Origin: CALAGB01 sp963713965
GTDB taxonomy: Bacteria; Chloroflexota; Chloroflexia; Thermomicrobiales; Thermomicrobiaceae
Reading direction: 5' to 3'
Length of the DNA: 64,000 nt
NCBI GenBank assembly: GCA_963713965.1
Contig: OY970217.1
Coordinates: 744,001-808,000 of the forward strand
Below, piece by piece: positions 1-8,513 of this stretch. The notes under the pieces are model-generated. The model worked only from the letters and a program-made list of their open reading frames with translations, did not search any database and was not told where the DNA came from. Both the position numbers and the translations under genes were made by a program. Position 1 is the stretch's first letter. Every line of letters starts with the position of its first letter.

Positions 1-507
1 ATCCGCCCACCGGATGGGCCGCCCAACGTCTTCACGCAGCGTTGCGGAGTGGGTCGAGAGCAGGTTCAGCGCCTGCAATGCGATCGCACCGAGGCTCACG
101 ACGACCGCTGGGTCAACCAGCTCAATGGTACGTTCGAGATAGTGAACACAATTCAGCAGCTCCGTCCGCGACGGTGCGGCGTTGCGTCCTCGTGTGTCCA
201 GTGGGTTGCAGAGGACGGCATTGGTCACGAAAACGTCCTCTCGATGCAATGATGCGATTCCAAGCAGGCGCTCGAAGTTGCGCCCGGATTGATCCCCGCA
301 GAGAGGGACGCCGGTGCGCGTAGCGCCGAACCGCCCCGGTGCTTCCGCTACGAACATGATGCTGGCGGGAATCGGTCCGTTCCGGCCGCTCAGAACGGCG
401 GGTCCGGCCATACGCGGACATGTCCGGCAAGCGCCTGAATCGGCGATGAGATCCACAAATTCGCTCTTGTGCGCACTGACCGGAAGGCTGCGGCGACCGC
501 CCGTCAC
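1..507 (-). CDS. Uracil-DNA glycosylase superfamily protein, 3' part cut by window edge
   Basis: An open frame reads leftward from a GTG at 507 and runs off the left edge without a stop (169 codons visible). The translation has Cys27-x2-Cys30, then the AEAPGRFGA segment, a LCGDQSGRNFERLL stretch and TNAVLCNP followed 19 residues later by a fourth cysteine (LLNC). This is the layout of [4Fe-4S] uracil-DNA glycosylases (families 4/5), which excise uracil from DNA. The usual C-terminal His motif lies beyond the window. The GTG start is inferred, since there is no in-frame ATG and a stop lies upstream. Its neighbour, glycogen phosphorylase, ends at 533 on the same strand. The exact family within the superfamily is uncertain. 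Confidence 0.78.
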   Translation of the reverse strand, partial: MTGGRRSLPVSAHKSEFVDLIADSGACRTCPRMAGPAVLSGRNGPIPASIMFVAEAPGRFGATRTGVPLCGDQSGRNFERLLGIASLHREDVFVTNAVLCNPLDTRGRNAAPSRTELLNCVHYLERTIELVDPAVVVSLGAIALQALNLLSTHSATLREDVGRPIRWAD

Positions 508-532
508 AGCGTTTGGCGAAACGTGAGCGCCG

Positions 533-3124
533 TCATGATGGTCGCTCAGCCCAGGTGATCAAACCAGGAAGGAACGAAGTTACCAATTCTTCATGACGGG
601 GCAGCACTCGGACGGTGAACCCGCTCACACCGCTTGAGGGGCTCGTCTGTAGTCTGGCGCTGAACACCGGGTTGTCGTGCTCGTCGTGTCTGATCAATGA
701 CATCGGGACCGATGAACCGGACGTGATTTCGTCGTCCTGATCCACGACACCAACGTAGAGCTGAACGTTGACGTCTTCCGGACCGAGATCGCCAGTCTGA
801 ACGTGCGCTGATACTTCGAAAGTCGATCCTGGAGAGACCGAGTCACGGATGTCGGAGGCCACTTCGAGCACCCGAACTTCACCCCAGTGCTGCCGCACTT
901 GCTCCTTCCAGCAGGCGAGGGCCCGACTTACGATCAGATCGTCGCGCGATCGCCGCTCGAGTCGGTGAGCCGAAGGGAGGTAGAAGTGCTGGTAATACTG
1001 CCAGACCATGCGGTGGGTGTTGAACACGCCGGTCAGCTGGCTGATGGAAGAACGCATCTGATCGATCCAGTCATGGGGCAGACCGTCCGCGTCTCGACGA
1101 TAGAAGGTCGGGACGACGTGCTGCTCGAGGATCTCGTACAGATCGAGTGAATCCGCCTGATCCTGGATTTCGAGTGACGGGAACGGCTCGCTTCGCCCGA
1201 TTGCCCAGCCGATCGGCGCGCGATCTAGCGACGCGTTCTTCCAGGCTTCCGCCCACCAACCGTCGATCGTGCTCATATTGAGGCCGCCGTTGGCGGCTGC
1301 CTTCATACCGCTCGTGCCGCTGGCTTCCATGGGGCGGCGTGGAGTGTTTAGCCACACGTCGGCGCCCTGGACCATCTGCGAGGCGACATGGATGTCGTAG
1401 TCCTCGATAAAGACGATGTGGTCCCGAAACGGAGCCTCACGCGCCAGCGATACGATCTGTCGGATAAGCTCCTTGCCTTGGTCGTCACGCGGGTGCGCTT
1501 TCCCCGCTATGATGATCTGCACCGGTCGATTCTCGTCGGTCAACAGGCGCTCGAGCCGGGCCGGATCGCGAAAGAGGAGCGTGGCGCGCTTGTACGCCGC
1601 GAACCGCCGGCCGAAGCCGATGGTCAACGCGTCGGGGCGCAAAACGTGGCGAGCGGATTCGATCTGGAGTCGTGACGCCCCGCGTCGCACGTATTGCGTC
1701 ATGAGACGGGAGCGAGCAAATTCCACGAGTCGCAAGCGACACGCCTCATGCGTAGCCCAAAGCTCGCCCTCGGGGATCTCAGAGACTCGATTCCAAACGT
1801 CGTTATTGGCGGGCTCATGCCGCCATCCCTCGCCGATACATCGATCGTAGAGTTTCCCCATCTCGGGGGAAATCCAGGAATTGAGATGAATCCCGTTGGT
1901 GACGTGTCCGATGGGAATCTCTTCGACCGGCACACCCGGCCAGATGCCGCGCCACATGGCACGCGTGACGTCGCCATGAAGCTCGCTGACTCCGTTGCTG
2001 TATGACGCCAGCTTGAGGGCCAGGATAGTCATACAGAACGCTTCACCGTCGTTTTCCGCGTTCTGACGTCCGAGCGCCAGGAAGTCCCGGACTGAAAGCC
2101 CAAGTGACTCCGGATAGCCGTGCAGATAACGGTCGACGAGGTCGGGTGCAAAATAGTCGTGACCCGCCGGAACAGGCGTGTGGCTGGTGTAGACGAGTCC
2201 TGCCGAAGCCACTTCACGGGCCTCAGCATACCCGACCGCATGCTCCTGCATGATCTCTCGCACACGCTCTAGCCCAAGAAAGGCCGAGTGACCCTCGTTC
2301 ATGTGATAGATCGAAGGCCGCAAGTTCATCGCTTGCAGTGCTCGATAGCCGCCGATCCCGAGAATCATCTCCTGCTGAATGCGCGTCTCGATATCGCCGC
2401 CGTACAGCTTGTCGGTGATCCCACGATCGTTCGGATCATTGAGCGGGACATTGGTATCGAGCAAGAACAAGGGAACGCGCCCGACTTGCGCGCGCCATAC
2501 GCACGCATAGACGCTGCGACCAGGGAAGTCGATCTCGACGCAAATTGGTTGACCGTCGTCGCCCTGGACGAGCTCCAGGGGCATGCGCTGGAAGTCGTTC
2601 TGCCGGTAAATCTCCTGCTGCCAGCCGGCTTCGTTCAGACTCTGATGAAAGTAGCCCTGCTGGTACAGCAGGCCAACGCCAATCAGCGGAAGACCGAGAT
2701 CGCTGGCGGACTTGAGATGGTCCCCGGCCAGCACGCCAAGGCCACCGGCGAAGATCGACATGCATTCAGTAACCCCGAATTCCGCCGAAAAATAGGCTAC
2801 CAGCGGCTCATCCCGACCGCGTTCCGTGCGGCCGTACCAGGTCGAGGTCCCCTCCATGTAGCGTGACAGCTCGCGGTTCACCCCGATGACCCGGTCCACG
2901 TAGGATTGGTCCGCCGCCGCGGCATCCAGCTTGTCTTGATCAATGGTCGAGAGCAACAGCACTGGATTATGCCGCGTCTTGTCCCACAACTCAGGATCGA
3001 GCTGCGCGAAAAGGTACCGAGCGTCGTGATGCCACACCCACCAGAGGTTATGGCTGATGGTCCTGAGCGGTTCCAGGACGTTGGGGAGGGTTGGAGTCAC
3101 TCGAAACGTTCGTAAGGCTTTCAT
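533..3124 (-). CDS. glgP: Alpha-glucan (glycogen/maltodextrin) phosphorylase
   Basis: GT35 phosphorylase of about 863 residues. It releases glucose-1-phosphate from alpha-1,4-glucans in the cytoplasm. The N-terminus has SHNLWWVWHHDA, typical of the bacterial/archaeal 'more distantly related' phosphorylase branch. The pyridoxal-phosphate site is EASGTSGMKAAANGG, with Lys608 as the expected Schiff-base lysine. The frame is open to 3220, but MKALRTFRVTPTLP at 3124 fits the family's start better; the Shine-Dalgarno there is weak. It is divergent from the Nif3 gene and sits near a phosphomannomutase/phosphoglucomutase, which could use its product. The family is clear; the natural glucan length is not visible from sequence. 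Confidence 0.93.
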   Translation of the reverse strand: MKALRTFRVTPTLPNVLEPLRTISHNLWWVWHHDARYLFAQLDPELWDKTRHNPVLLLSTIDQDKLDAAAADQSYVDRVIGVNRELSRYMEGTSTWYGRTERGRDEPLVAYFSAEFGVTECMSIFAGGLGVLAGDHLKSASDLGLPLIGVGLLYQQGYFHQSLNEAGWQQEIYRQNDFQRMPLELVQGDDGQPICVEIDFPGRSVYACVWRAQVGRVPLFLLDTNVPLNDPNDRGITDKLYGGDIETRIQQEMILGIGGYRALQAMNLRPSIYHMNEGHSAFLGLERVREIMQEHAVGYAEAREVASAGLVYTSHTPVPAGHDYFAPDLVDRYLHGYPESLGLSVRDFLALGRQNAENDGEAFCMTILALKLASYSNGVSELHGDVTRAMWRGIWPGVPVEEIPIGHVTNGIHLNSWISPEMGKLYDRCIGEGWRHEPANNDVWNRVSEIPEGELWATHEACRLRLVEFARSRLMTQYVRRGASRLQIESARHVLRPDALTIGFGRRFAAYKRATLLFRDPARLERLLTDENRPVQIIIAGKAHPRDDQGKELIRQIVSLAREAPFRDHIVFIEDYDIHVASQMVQGADVWLNTPRRPMEASGTSGMKAAANGGLNMSTIDGWWAEAWKNASLDRAPIGWAIGRSEPFPSLEIQDQADSLDLYEILEQHVVPTFYRRDADGLPHDWIDQMRSSISQLTGVFNTHRMVWQYYQHFYLPSAHRLERRSRDDLIVSRALACWKEQVRQHWGEVRVLEVASDIRDSVSPGSTFEVSAHVQTGDLGPEDVNVQLYVGVVDQDDEITSGSSVPMSLIRHDEHDNPVFSARLQTSPSSGVSGFTVRVLPRHEELVTSFLPGLITWAERPS

Positions 3125-3228
3125 CGTGCTGACGAATTTCCAATCACAGGTTTGATACACCCGTTCATTCGGAAGCACGCATTGGCCCAGATAGCCAACC
3201 TTCGTGTTCCAGCCTGACACACACTTCG

Positions 3229-3240
3229 ACTAGCATAACA
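3229..3240 (-). promoter_or_regulatory. Possible extended -10 promoter for glgP
   Basis: On the minus strand the spacer between glgP and the Nif3 gene contains TGTTATGCT, an extended -10 (TGn plus TATGCT). It would start transcription about 100 bases before the glgP ATG. No good -35 is visible. Weak evidence. Confidence 0.3.
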
Positions 3241-3384
3241 ATTGAAGCCTTGCCAGTACGAGCGAGACGCCGGATCGGCACAAATGCACGGGAACAACTC
3301 CATCCAAACTCGCGCCCACTGCGTCTTCACCTGATCCATGGCAGAATCTCAGAACAGGGACAGAAGAACAGGGGAACAGTCATC

Positions 3385-4143
3385 GTGATATCCAGAAACG
3401 CATTGATTGAATTCTGTACGTCGACACTCGATGCTGACCGCTTTCGCGATGCGGGGCTGAACGGTCTTCAAGTCGAGGGCAAACACGACATCCGTCGGCT
3501 TGCGTGTGCCGTGAGCGTGAGTGAGCGCGTCATTCGCGGTGCCCTGGACTGGAATGCCGACATATTGCTCGTACATCACGGGCTGTTCTGGGGCGAGCGA
3601 GCCGGCCCAATTTCTGGCCCGTTGCGCGCGCGGCTTCAGCTGCTGCTTGTCAATGATCTGAGTCTCGCCGGCTACCATCTTCCGCTCGATGCGCATCCAG
3701 AGATCGGCAACAACGCCCGGTTGATTCGACGCCTTGGCCTCCAAATTGAGCGTTCATTTTCCGAGGTGGCAGGACAGGCAATTGGATTCATCGGTAGGTC
3801 GCCTGCTCCCGTCGCTGTCGGAGAACTCGCCCATCGCGTTCAACAGATCACGGATCGAACGCCAACCGTGCTCGACGGCGGGCCAGATGAGACCGATCAT
3901 GTGGCGGTCGTGAGCGGATCAGGCTATTCGGCATTGGAAGAAGCCGCCGAGCTTGGCTGCGGCGTATTGGTCACCGGCGACGTACGTGAGCCAACCATGG
4001 CCCTGGCGCGAGAGCTCGGTGTGACAGTCATCGCAGGTGGGCACGAGGCGACCGAGCGATTGGGTATCCAGGCTCTTGCCGAGCTGGCGGCCAAACAGTT
4101 CGGAATTGAGACGCGATTCTTCGCCTATCCCAACCCAATTTAG
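3385..4143 (+). CDS. Nif3-like dinuclear metal-centre protein
   Basis: A 252-residue member of the Nif3/YbgI (DUF34) family, often annotated GTP cyclohydrolase I type 2 without firm proof of that activity. Metal-ligand motifs are visible: VHHGLFW near residue 65, GYHLPLDAH near 105, and the C-terminal GGHEATERLGIQAL. These proteins form hexamers with two metal ions per subunit. The frame is open from 3250, but a GTG at 3385 preceded by AGGGGAA at about 9 bases gives the family's usual start. It lies just upstream of the phosphomannomutase on the same strand. The physiological reaction is not known for the family. Confidence 0.88.
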   Translation: MISRNALIEFCTSTLDADRFRDAGLNGLQVEGKHDIRRLACAVSVSERVIRGALDWNADILLVHHGLFWGERAGPISGPLRARLQLLLVNDLSLAGYHLPLDAHPEIGNNARLIRRLGLQIERSFSEVAGQAIGFIGRSPAPVAVGELAHRVQQITDRTPTVLDGGPDETDHVAVVSGSGYSALEEAAELGCGVLVTGDVREPTMALARELGVTVIAGGHEATERLGIQALAELAAKQFGIETRFFAYPNPI

Positions 4144-4210
4144 ACCGGCTCGCTCAATTGGCAGCAGGTCAGGCAAACCACCGGGATTTACACAACGATG
4201 GAGGGAAATG

Positions 4211-5551
4211 ATGGCGTCGACGGCTGACCTCTTTAAAGCGTATGACGTGCGCGGAGTCTACCCAGATGAGCTCAATCCGGAGATTGCGTACGCCATCGGA
4301 CGCGCATTTGTCGCCTATCTCAAGCCACGTAAGGTTGCAGTTGGACGCGACATGCGGGTGTCATCTCCCGTGCTGGCCAGCGCCCTGATTGACGGCATTC
4401 GGGATGAGGGGGCCGACGTCTACGACATCGGATTGGTAAGCACGGACAGCCTCTACTTTGCCGTCGGGAAGCGCGGTTTCGATGCCGGAGTCATGGTCAC
4501 TGCGTCCCACAACCCGGCCGAATACAACGGCTTCAAATTTTGCCGGTCAGAGGCACGACCGTTGAGCATGGACGAAGGCATCGGTGAGATCCGCGATCTG
4601 GTGCTTGCGGGTGGATTTGCGGAGCCGACGACACGCGGGAAATTGCAGACGAAAGACATCCTTCCCGAATTCGCGTCTCACGTCCTTTCGATGATCGATC
4701 CAGCAGAGGTGAAGCCGATGATGATCGCCATTGACGCGGGAAACGGAATGGCCGGCAAGATCGTTCCGGCGGTCTTCAAGCACTTACCGATCACCATCAT
4801 CCCGCTCTACTTCGAGCTCGACGGCCGATTTCCCAACCATCCGGCAAATCCGATCGAGCCGGAGAACACCCGCGATCTAAAGCGCGTCATCGTGGAACGT
4901 GGGGCGGACTTCGGTATTGCCTTCGACGGCGACGCGGACCGCATGTTCATACTCGATGAGCACGGTACCTTCGTGGGCGGTGACATGGTTACGGCTCTGG
5001 CGTCCAAATCCCTGCTGCGCAAACACCCTGGCAGCGCGATCGTCTACAACCTCATTTGTTCGCGCGCCGTTCCGGAGACCATCGAGCAAGAGGGAGGACG
5101 AGGCGTTCGATCTCGCGTCGGTCATTCGTTCATCAAGGCACTAATGCGTGAGAATGACGCCGTGTTCGGAGGTGAGCATTCGGGACACTTTTACTTCCGA
5201 GACAACTGGTATGCCGACTCCGGCATCATCGCCGCACTCACTATCATCGAGCTGCTGTCGACCGAAGGAGTCAGCATCAGCGAGGCGCTCAAGCCGCTCG
5301 ACCACTACGTGCGTTCCGGCGAGGTCAACTCCGAAGTCGTCGATCAGCAGAGTGTGCTGGAGAAGCTGGAGACGACCTACGCCGATGCCGACCTCGATCA
5401 TCTGGACGGGCTCACCATCGGATATCCCACGTGGTGGTGCAACGTCCGCGCCTCGAACACCCAGCCGCTACTGCGGCTCAACGTGGAGGCGGACACGCCG
5501 GAGCTGCTCCACGAAAAGACGGTTGAATTGCTGCGAATAATCCGAGGTTGA
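4211..5551 (+). CDS. manB: Phosphomannomutase/phosphoglucomutase
   Basis: Alpha-D-phosphohexomutase of 446 residues that interconverts hexose-6- and hexose-1-phosphates. The phosphoserine loop TASHNPAEYNG places the catalytic serine at residue 99, and the metal loop DGDADR is at 239-244. The sugar-binding GEHSGHFYFRD and C-terminal phosphate-binding RASNTQPLLRLN segments are both present, so all four domains are intact. The start is one of two adjacent ATGs (4208, 4211); GGAGGG at 4200-4205 spaces better to 4211. The DUF402 gene follows after 3 bases, so the two are probably co-transcribed. It may supply mannose-1-phosphate or, with glgP, process glucose-1-phosphate. The preferred sugar cannot be told from sequence. 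Confidence 0.93.
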   Translation: MASTADLFKAYDVRGVYPDELNPEIAYAIGRAFVAYLKPRKVAVGRDMRVSSPVLASALIDGIRDEGADVYDIGLVSTDSLYFAVGKRGFDAGVMVTASHNPAEYNGFKFCRSEARPLSMDEGIGEIRDLVLAGGFAEPTTRGKLQTKDILPEFASHVLSMIDPAEVKPMMIAIDAGNGMAGKIVPAVFKHLPITIIPLYFELDGRFPNHPANPIEPENTRDLKRVIVERGADFGIAFDGDADRMFILDEHGTFVGGDMVTALASKSLLRKHPGSAIVYNLICSRAVPETIEQEGGRGVRSRVGHSFIKALMRENDAVFGGEHSGHFYFRDNWYADSGIIAALTIIELLSTEGVSISEALKPLDHYVRSGEVNSEVVDQQSVLEKLETTYADADLDHLDGLTIGYPTWWCNVRASNTQPLLRLNVEADTPELLHEKTVELLRIIRG

Positions 5552-5554
5552 GCG

Positions 5555-6076
5555 ATGAGCCCGGACAGTCCCACTCAAGATCCAATACTCGCACCCGGCA
5601 CACCAGTGACCATCGTGAAGCTGAAACCAGATGGGACCGAAGCGATCCGCTATCCTGGAGAAGCGATTTCGTCGCCGCCATTGTGGGTCGCGGCGCGTGC
5701 TCCTTGGGAACAGCGCCGCGTCGATCTGGGGTACCTCGTCTTCGAGCCGGACGACGTCTTCTTCGAATATTTCGCGCTTTATCGACCATTCAACGCCTTC
5801 TCGATCTTCACCAAGGAGGGCCAGCTCAAGGGATGGTACTGCAACGTCACGCATCCATCATGGGTCGACGACCAGACGATCTACTGGCACGACCTGTACA
5901 TCGACGTCATCGCCTATCCAGACGGCCGCACGCTGGTGCTGGATGAGGACGAACTTGCCGAATCCAGATTGCTTGAGACGGACCCGACCCTGCATGGCAC
6001 TATCCTCGCCATGCGCGACGAACTCCTGCGGATGGTCGCCGAATGCGAGTTCCCGTTCAATCAGGTCGATCCGTAA
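5555..6076 (+). CDS. DUF402 domain protein
   Basis: A 173-residue cytoplasmic protein of the DUF402 (FomD/YgaC-like) family. The signature stretch is the FSIFTKEG-KGWYCNVTHP segment with WHDLYIDV and an acidic LDEDEL, which in this family bind metal and phosphate. Characterised relatives hydrolyse nucleoside di- or triphosphates or nucleotidyl phosphonates. It starts 3 bases after the phosphomannomutase stop, suggesting one transcript and possibly a role around sugar nucleotides. That link is inference. The substrate is unknown. Confidence 0.82.
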   Translation: MSPDSPTQDPILAPGTPVTIVKLKPDGTEAIRYPGEAISSPPLWVAARAPWEQRRVDLGYLVFEPDDVFFEYFALYRPFNAFSIFTKEGQLKGWYCNVTHPSWVDDQTIYWHDLYIDVIAYPDGRTLVLDEDELAESRLLETDPTLHGTILAMRDELLRMVAECEFPFNQVDP

Positions 6077-6133
6077 TCCAGCCGACTCGCTCCGCTTGTT
6101 AATGTTTGCCGCGAACGTATAGATCAAATGTTC

Positions 6134-6142
6134 TGTTACAAT
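6134..6142 (+). promoter_or_regulatory. Extended -10 promoter for the YcaQ-type gene
   Basis: TGTTACAAT matches an extended -10 (TGn plus TACAAT). A start about 8 bases downstream would leave a leader of some 30 bases before the ATG at 6180. It also argues against an upstream start at 6141, which would overlap the -10. Confidence 0.42.
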
Positions 6143-6179
6143 GATTCTCTCAGATCGTCGTTCGGAGAGGATCGAGCAG

Positions 6180-7397
6180 ATGACCGTGCGGATCTCCAAA
6201 GACGAAGCCAAAGCCTTGGCAGTCATCGCACAGGGCCTTGACGAACCGATCTCTGAACCTCCGTCCAAGAGCGTCATCATGGAGATTATCCGCCGCATCG
6301 GCTGCCTGCAGATCGACACCATCTCAGTCGTCGCTCGCAGCCACTATCTGGTCCTGTGGAGCCGCCTGGGGCAGTACGACTCCGATCTCGTCGACGAGCT
6401 TCATCATCCAGACCGCATGTTGTTCGAGTATTGGGGACACGCCGCCTCGTTACTACCAGCCGAGCTCTTCCCATATTTCCGGCGCCGAATGCAGCAGCGC
6501 AAGATCAAGCACATGGACAGCGAAGACTCCTGGGCAATCGAGAATCAGGAGATCATCTCCCAGGTACTGGACGCCGTCCGCCTGCATGGCCCGATAAGCT
6601 CCAGTCACTTTGAGCGAGTTGAGGCGGTCGAACCAGTGGCGGCCTGGTCATGGTGGGGAGGAAAGCCAGAGAATCAGGCGCTTGACCTGCTCTGGACGAC
6701 TGGAGCGCTAGCCATTCACCGGCGCGTGAACTTCCAGCGGCACTATGACCTCATCGGTCGCGTCTTTCCGGAACATGTCACTTCCGAGCTACCTTCGGAA
6801 ACCGACGAGGAGCGCACGCTCGCGATGAAGGCTCTTGATGCTATGGGCATTGGATTTCTAGCTGGAATCAACGACTATTTTCGAACGAAGTGGGGCGCAC
6901 GGACCCGCCGCATCCTTGCCGATCTGGCACAGGGCAATGAGATCTTTGGCGTCGAGATCGAGGATCTCGGATTGGCTTATGTGACCGAGTCCAACCGCTC
7001 GCTTCTCGAAGACGTACGCGCCGGGCGACGGCCGACGCGCACGACGCTCCTTTCACCATTCGACAACCTGATCTGGGAACGGCAGCGCACCGAGAAGCTG
7101 TTCGACTTCGAGTATCGGCTCGAGTGCTACACTCCCGCCCCGAAGCGGAAATACGGGTACTACAACCTACCGATTCTCGATCGGGGCAGACTCATTGGAC
7201 GGCTCGATCCGAAGGTGGATCGCCGCGAGCGCGTGCTTTATTTGCGCTCGGTACATGTGGAGCCGGGAATTAAGTTTGACGACGAGATTTCGGAACGCCT
7301 GCAGGAGACGCTACGCGACTTCGCGGCATTCAACGACGCCAGCACCATCGTGGTACAGGCTGGGCCGAAGAAGCTGCCGCGTCAACTCGACGTGTAG
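6180..7397 (+). CDS. YcaQ/AlkX-type winged-helix DNA glycosylase family protein
   Basis: A 405-residue HTH_42 (DUF1006, YcaQ/AlkZ) protein. This family excises bulky or cross-linked alkylated bases. The catalytic loop LQIDTISVVARSHYLVLWSR contains the Q-x-D signature at residues 44-46, the YcaQ/AlkX version, rather than the QxQ of AlkZ. The C-terminal half keeps the conserved LLSPFDNLIWERQRTEKLFDFEYRLECY segment. The start at 6180 follows GGAGAGG with suitable spacing; 6141 is an alternative ATG. It stands alone on the plus strand and ends near the convergent infA. Family assignment is firm; the lesion spectrum is not predictable. Confidence 0.88.
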   Translation: MTVRISKDEAKALAVIAQGLDEPISEPPSKSVIMEIIRRIGCLQIDTISVVARSHYLVLWSRLGQYDSDLVDELHHPDRMLFEYWGHAASLLPAELFPYFRRRMQQRKIKHMDSEDSWAIENQEIISQVLDAVRLHGPISSSHFERVEAVEPVAAWSWWGGKPENQALDLLWTTGALAIHRRVNFQRHYDLIGRVFPEHVTSELPSETDEERTLAMKALDAMGIGFLAGINDYFRTKWGARTRRILADLAQGNEIFGVEIEDLGLAYVTESNRSLLEDVRAGRRPTRTTLLSPFDNLIWERQRTEKLFDFEYRLECYTPAPKRKYGYYNLPILDRGRLIGRLDPKVDRRERVLYLRSVHVEPGIKFDDEISERLQETLRDFAAFNDASTIVVQAGPKKLPRQLDV

Positions 7398-7444
7398 GGA
7401 GCGGCGCGTGAACCGAGCAGGCTCGAACGCCGGTGTTTGGAGCG

Positions 7445-7663
7445 TTAGCGGAATCTGTAGGTGATGCGACCTCGCTGGAGGTCATATGGGGAAAGCTCGA
7501 CACGGACTTTGTCGCCAATGAGGATGCGAATGAAGTTCTTGCGCATCTTACCGGAGGCATGTGCCAGGACGTGGTGGCCATTTTCGAGCTCGACGGTGAA
7601 CATCGCGTTCGGAAGCGCCTCGATTACGGCGCCTTCCGCCTGAATCATGTCAGATCTTGCCAA
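7445..7663 (-). CDS. infA: Translation initiation factor IF-1
   Basis: A 72-residue S1/OB-fold protein that matches IF-1 along its whole length. Key segments are EGAVIEALPNAMFTVELENG, GKMRKNFIRILIGDKV and the C-terminal SPYDLQRGRITYR. IF-1 binds the 30S A site during initiation. It is monocistronic here, outside the ribosomal protein operon where it often lies with rpmJ. Its stop is 48 bases from the convergent YcaQ-type gene, and its promoter region is shared with the divergent HTH gene. Confidence 0.96.
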   Translation of the reverse strand: MARSDMIQAEGAVIEALPNAMFTVELENGHHVLAHASGKMRKNFIRILIGDKVRVELSPYDLQRGRITYRFR

Positions 7664-7789
7664 TCGATCCTCTCCTTTGCGTGCTGGTGCTGGTAATTCA
7701 CTCGGTGGGCACGCTCGATGGCGTGCGCGCTGATATACACATCATGCCACGGCCGGCGATTGTTGCGCTCCGACGGTGGGCCAAGTAAC

Positions 7790-7798
7790 ATCATACCA
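7790..7798 (-). promoter_or_regulatory. Possible extended -10 promoter for infA
   Basis: The minus strand reads TGGTATGAT, an extended -10, about 127 bases before the infA ATG. The same 170-base spacer also serves the divergent HTH gene. No convincing -35 was seen. Confidence 0.35.
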
Positions 7799-7834
7799 AG
7801 ATTTACTAAGAATTTGCCACCGTTGAGGACCTGC

Positions 7835-8491
7835 ATGTCCAACGAATCACCGCACGAACCAGACCTTTCCTCGAGCGCCAGCAACTGGCTCTCCATCGAC
7901 GCCGCATGTCAAATGCTCGGCGTCGACCAATCGACGCTTCGCCGTTGGAGCGACTCCGGCAAGGTACCAGTCTTCCGCACACCGGGAGGCCATCGTCGGT
8001 ACAACGAGGACGATATCAAGGCACTCCTTCATGGTGAAAGCCGCCCGCGGCGTCGCATGAGCCGGCAGGTCCTGACCGACCTATCATTTTCTGGATACGA
8101 GAGCGACTTCATGCGTCAGGTCAGGTCTCGGGCCTGGTATCGCGCGTACAGCGCCGGTCAAGTCGAGGAACTGCGCTCGCTGGGCCGCACCCTGGTCGAC
8201 CTTGCCATCCGCTCAATCAGTGGTCGATCGGATCGCCGACAGATCATCGAGGAAGGAGAGGCGATCGGCCGCCGCTACGGCACCATGAGCGCTGAAGCGG
8301 GCCTCTCCGCCGATGACGCGGTCGAGGCATTCCTCTTCTTTCGCTATCCGGTTATTCAAGCCATGACACGGTTCATCGAAGAAGAAAGCGTCCCGGCAAA
8401 ACGCTCGGGACGCATCTACGTCGAGATCAGTCAGTTTCTCGATCAGGTCCTGTTGGCGACGGTCTCGGCGCATGGCCGCGCCGCGAGCTAG
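7835..8491 (+). CDS. MerR/excisionase-type helix-turn-helix regulator with alpha-helical C-terminal domain
   Basis: A 218-residue protein. Residues 15-65 form a MerR/BldC-type DNA-binding domain: the SIDAACQMLGVDQSTLRRW helix-turn-helix, then the TPGGHRRY wing. The remainder (about 80-215) is predicted mostly helical and resembles the helical sensor domains before RsbR-like or histidine kinase modules; this is a loose resemblance. The ATG at 7835 has GAGG 8 bases upstream; the longer frame from 7718 has no support. It is divergent from infA. Probably a cytoplasmic transcription regulator with an unknown signal. Confidence 0.75.
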   Translation: MSNESPHEPDLSSSASNWLSIDAACQMLGVDQSTLRRWSDSGKVPVFRTPGGHRRYNEDDIKALLHGESRPRRRMSRQVLTDLSFSGYESDFMRQVRSRAWYRAYSAGQVEELRSLGRTLVDLAIRSISGRSDRRQIIEEGEAIGRRYGTMSAEAGLSADDAVEAFLFFRYPVIQAMTRFIEEESVPAKRSGRIYVEISQFLDQVLLATVSAHGRAAS

Positions 8492-8513
8492 TCGGCTTGC
8501 CGCGCGTTGATCC

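Noticed and set aside
887..3115. Several open frames on the strand opposite glgP
   Set aside because: They lie wholly within a clear glycogen phosphorylase frame with all motifs; typical antisense shadows in G+C-rich DNA.
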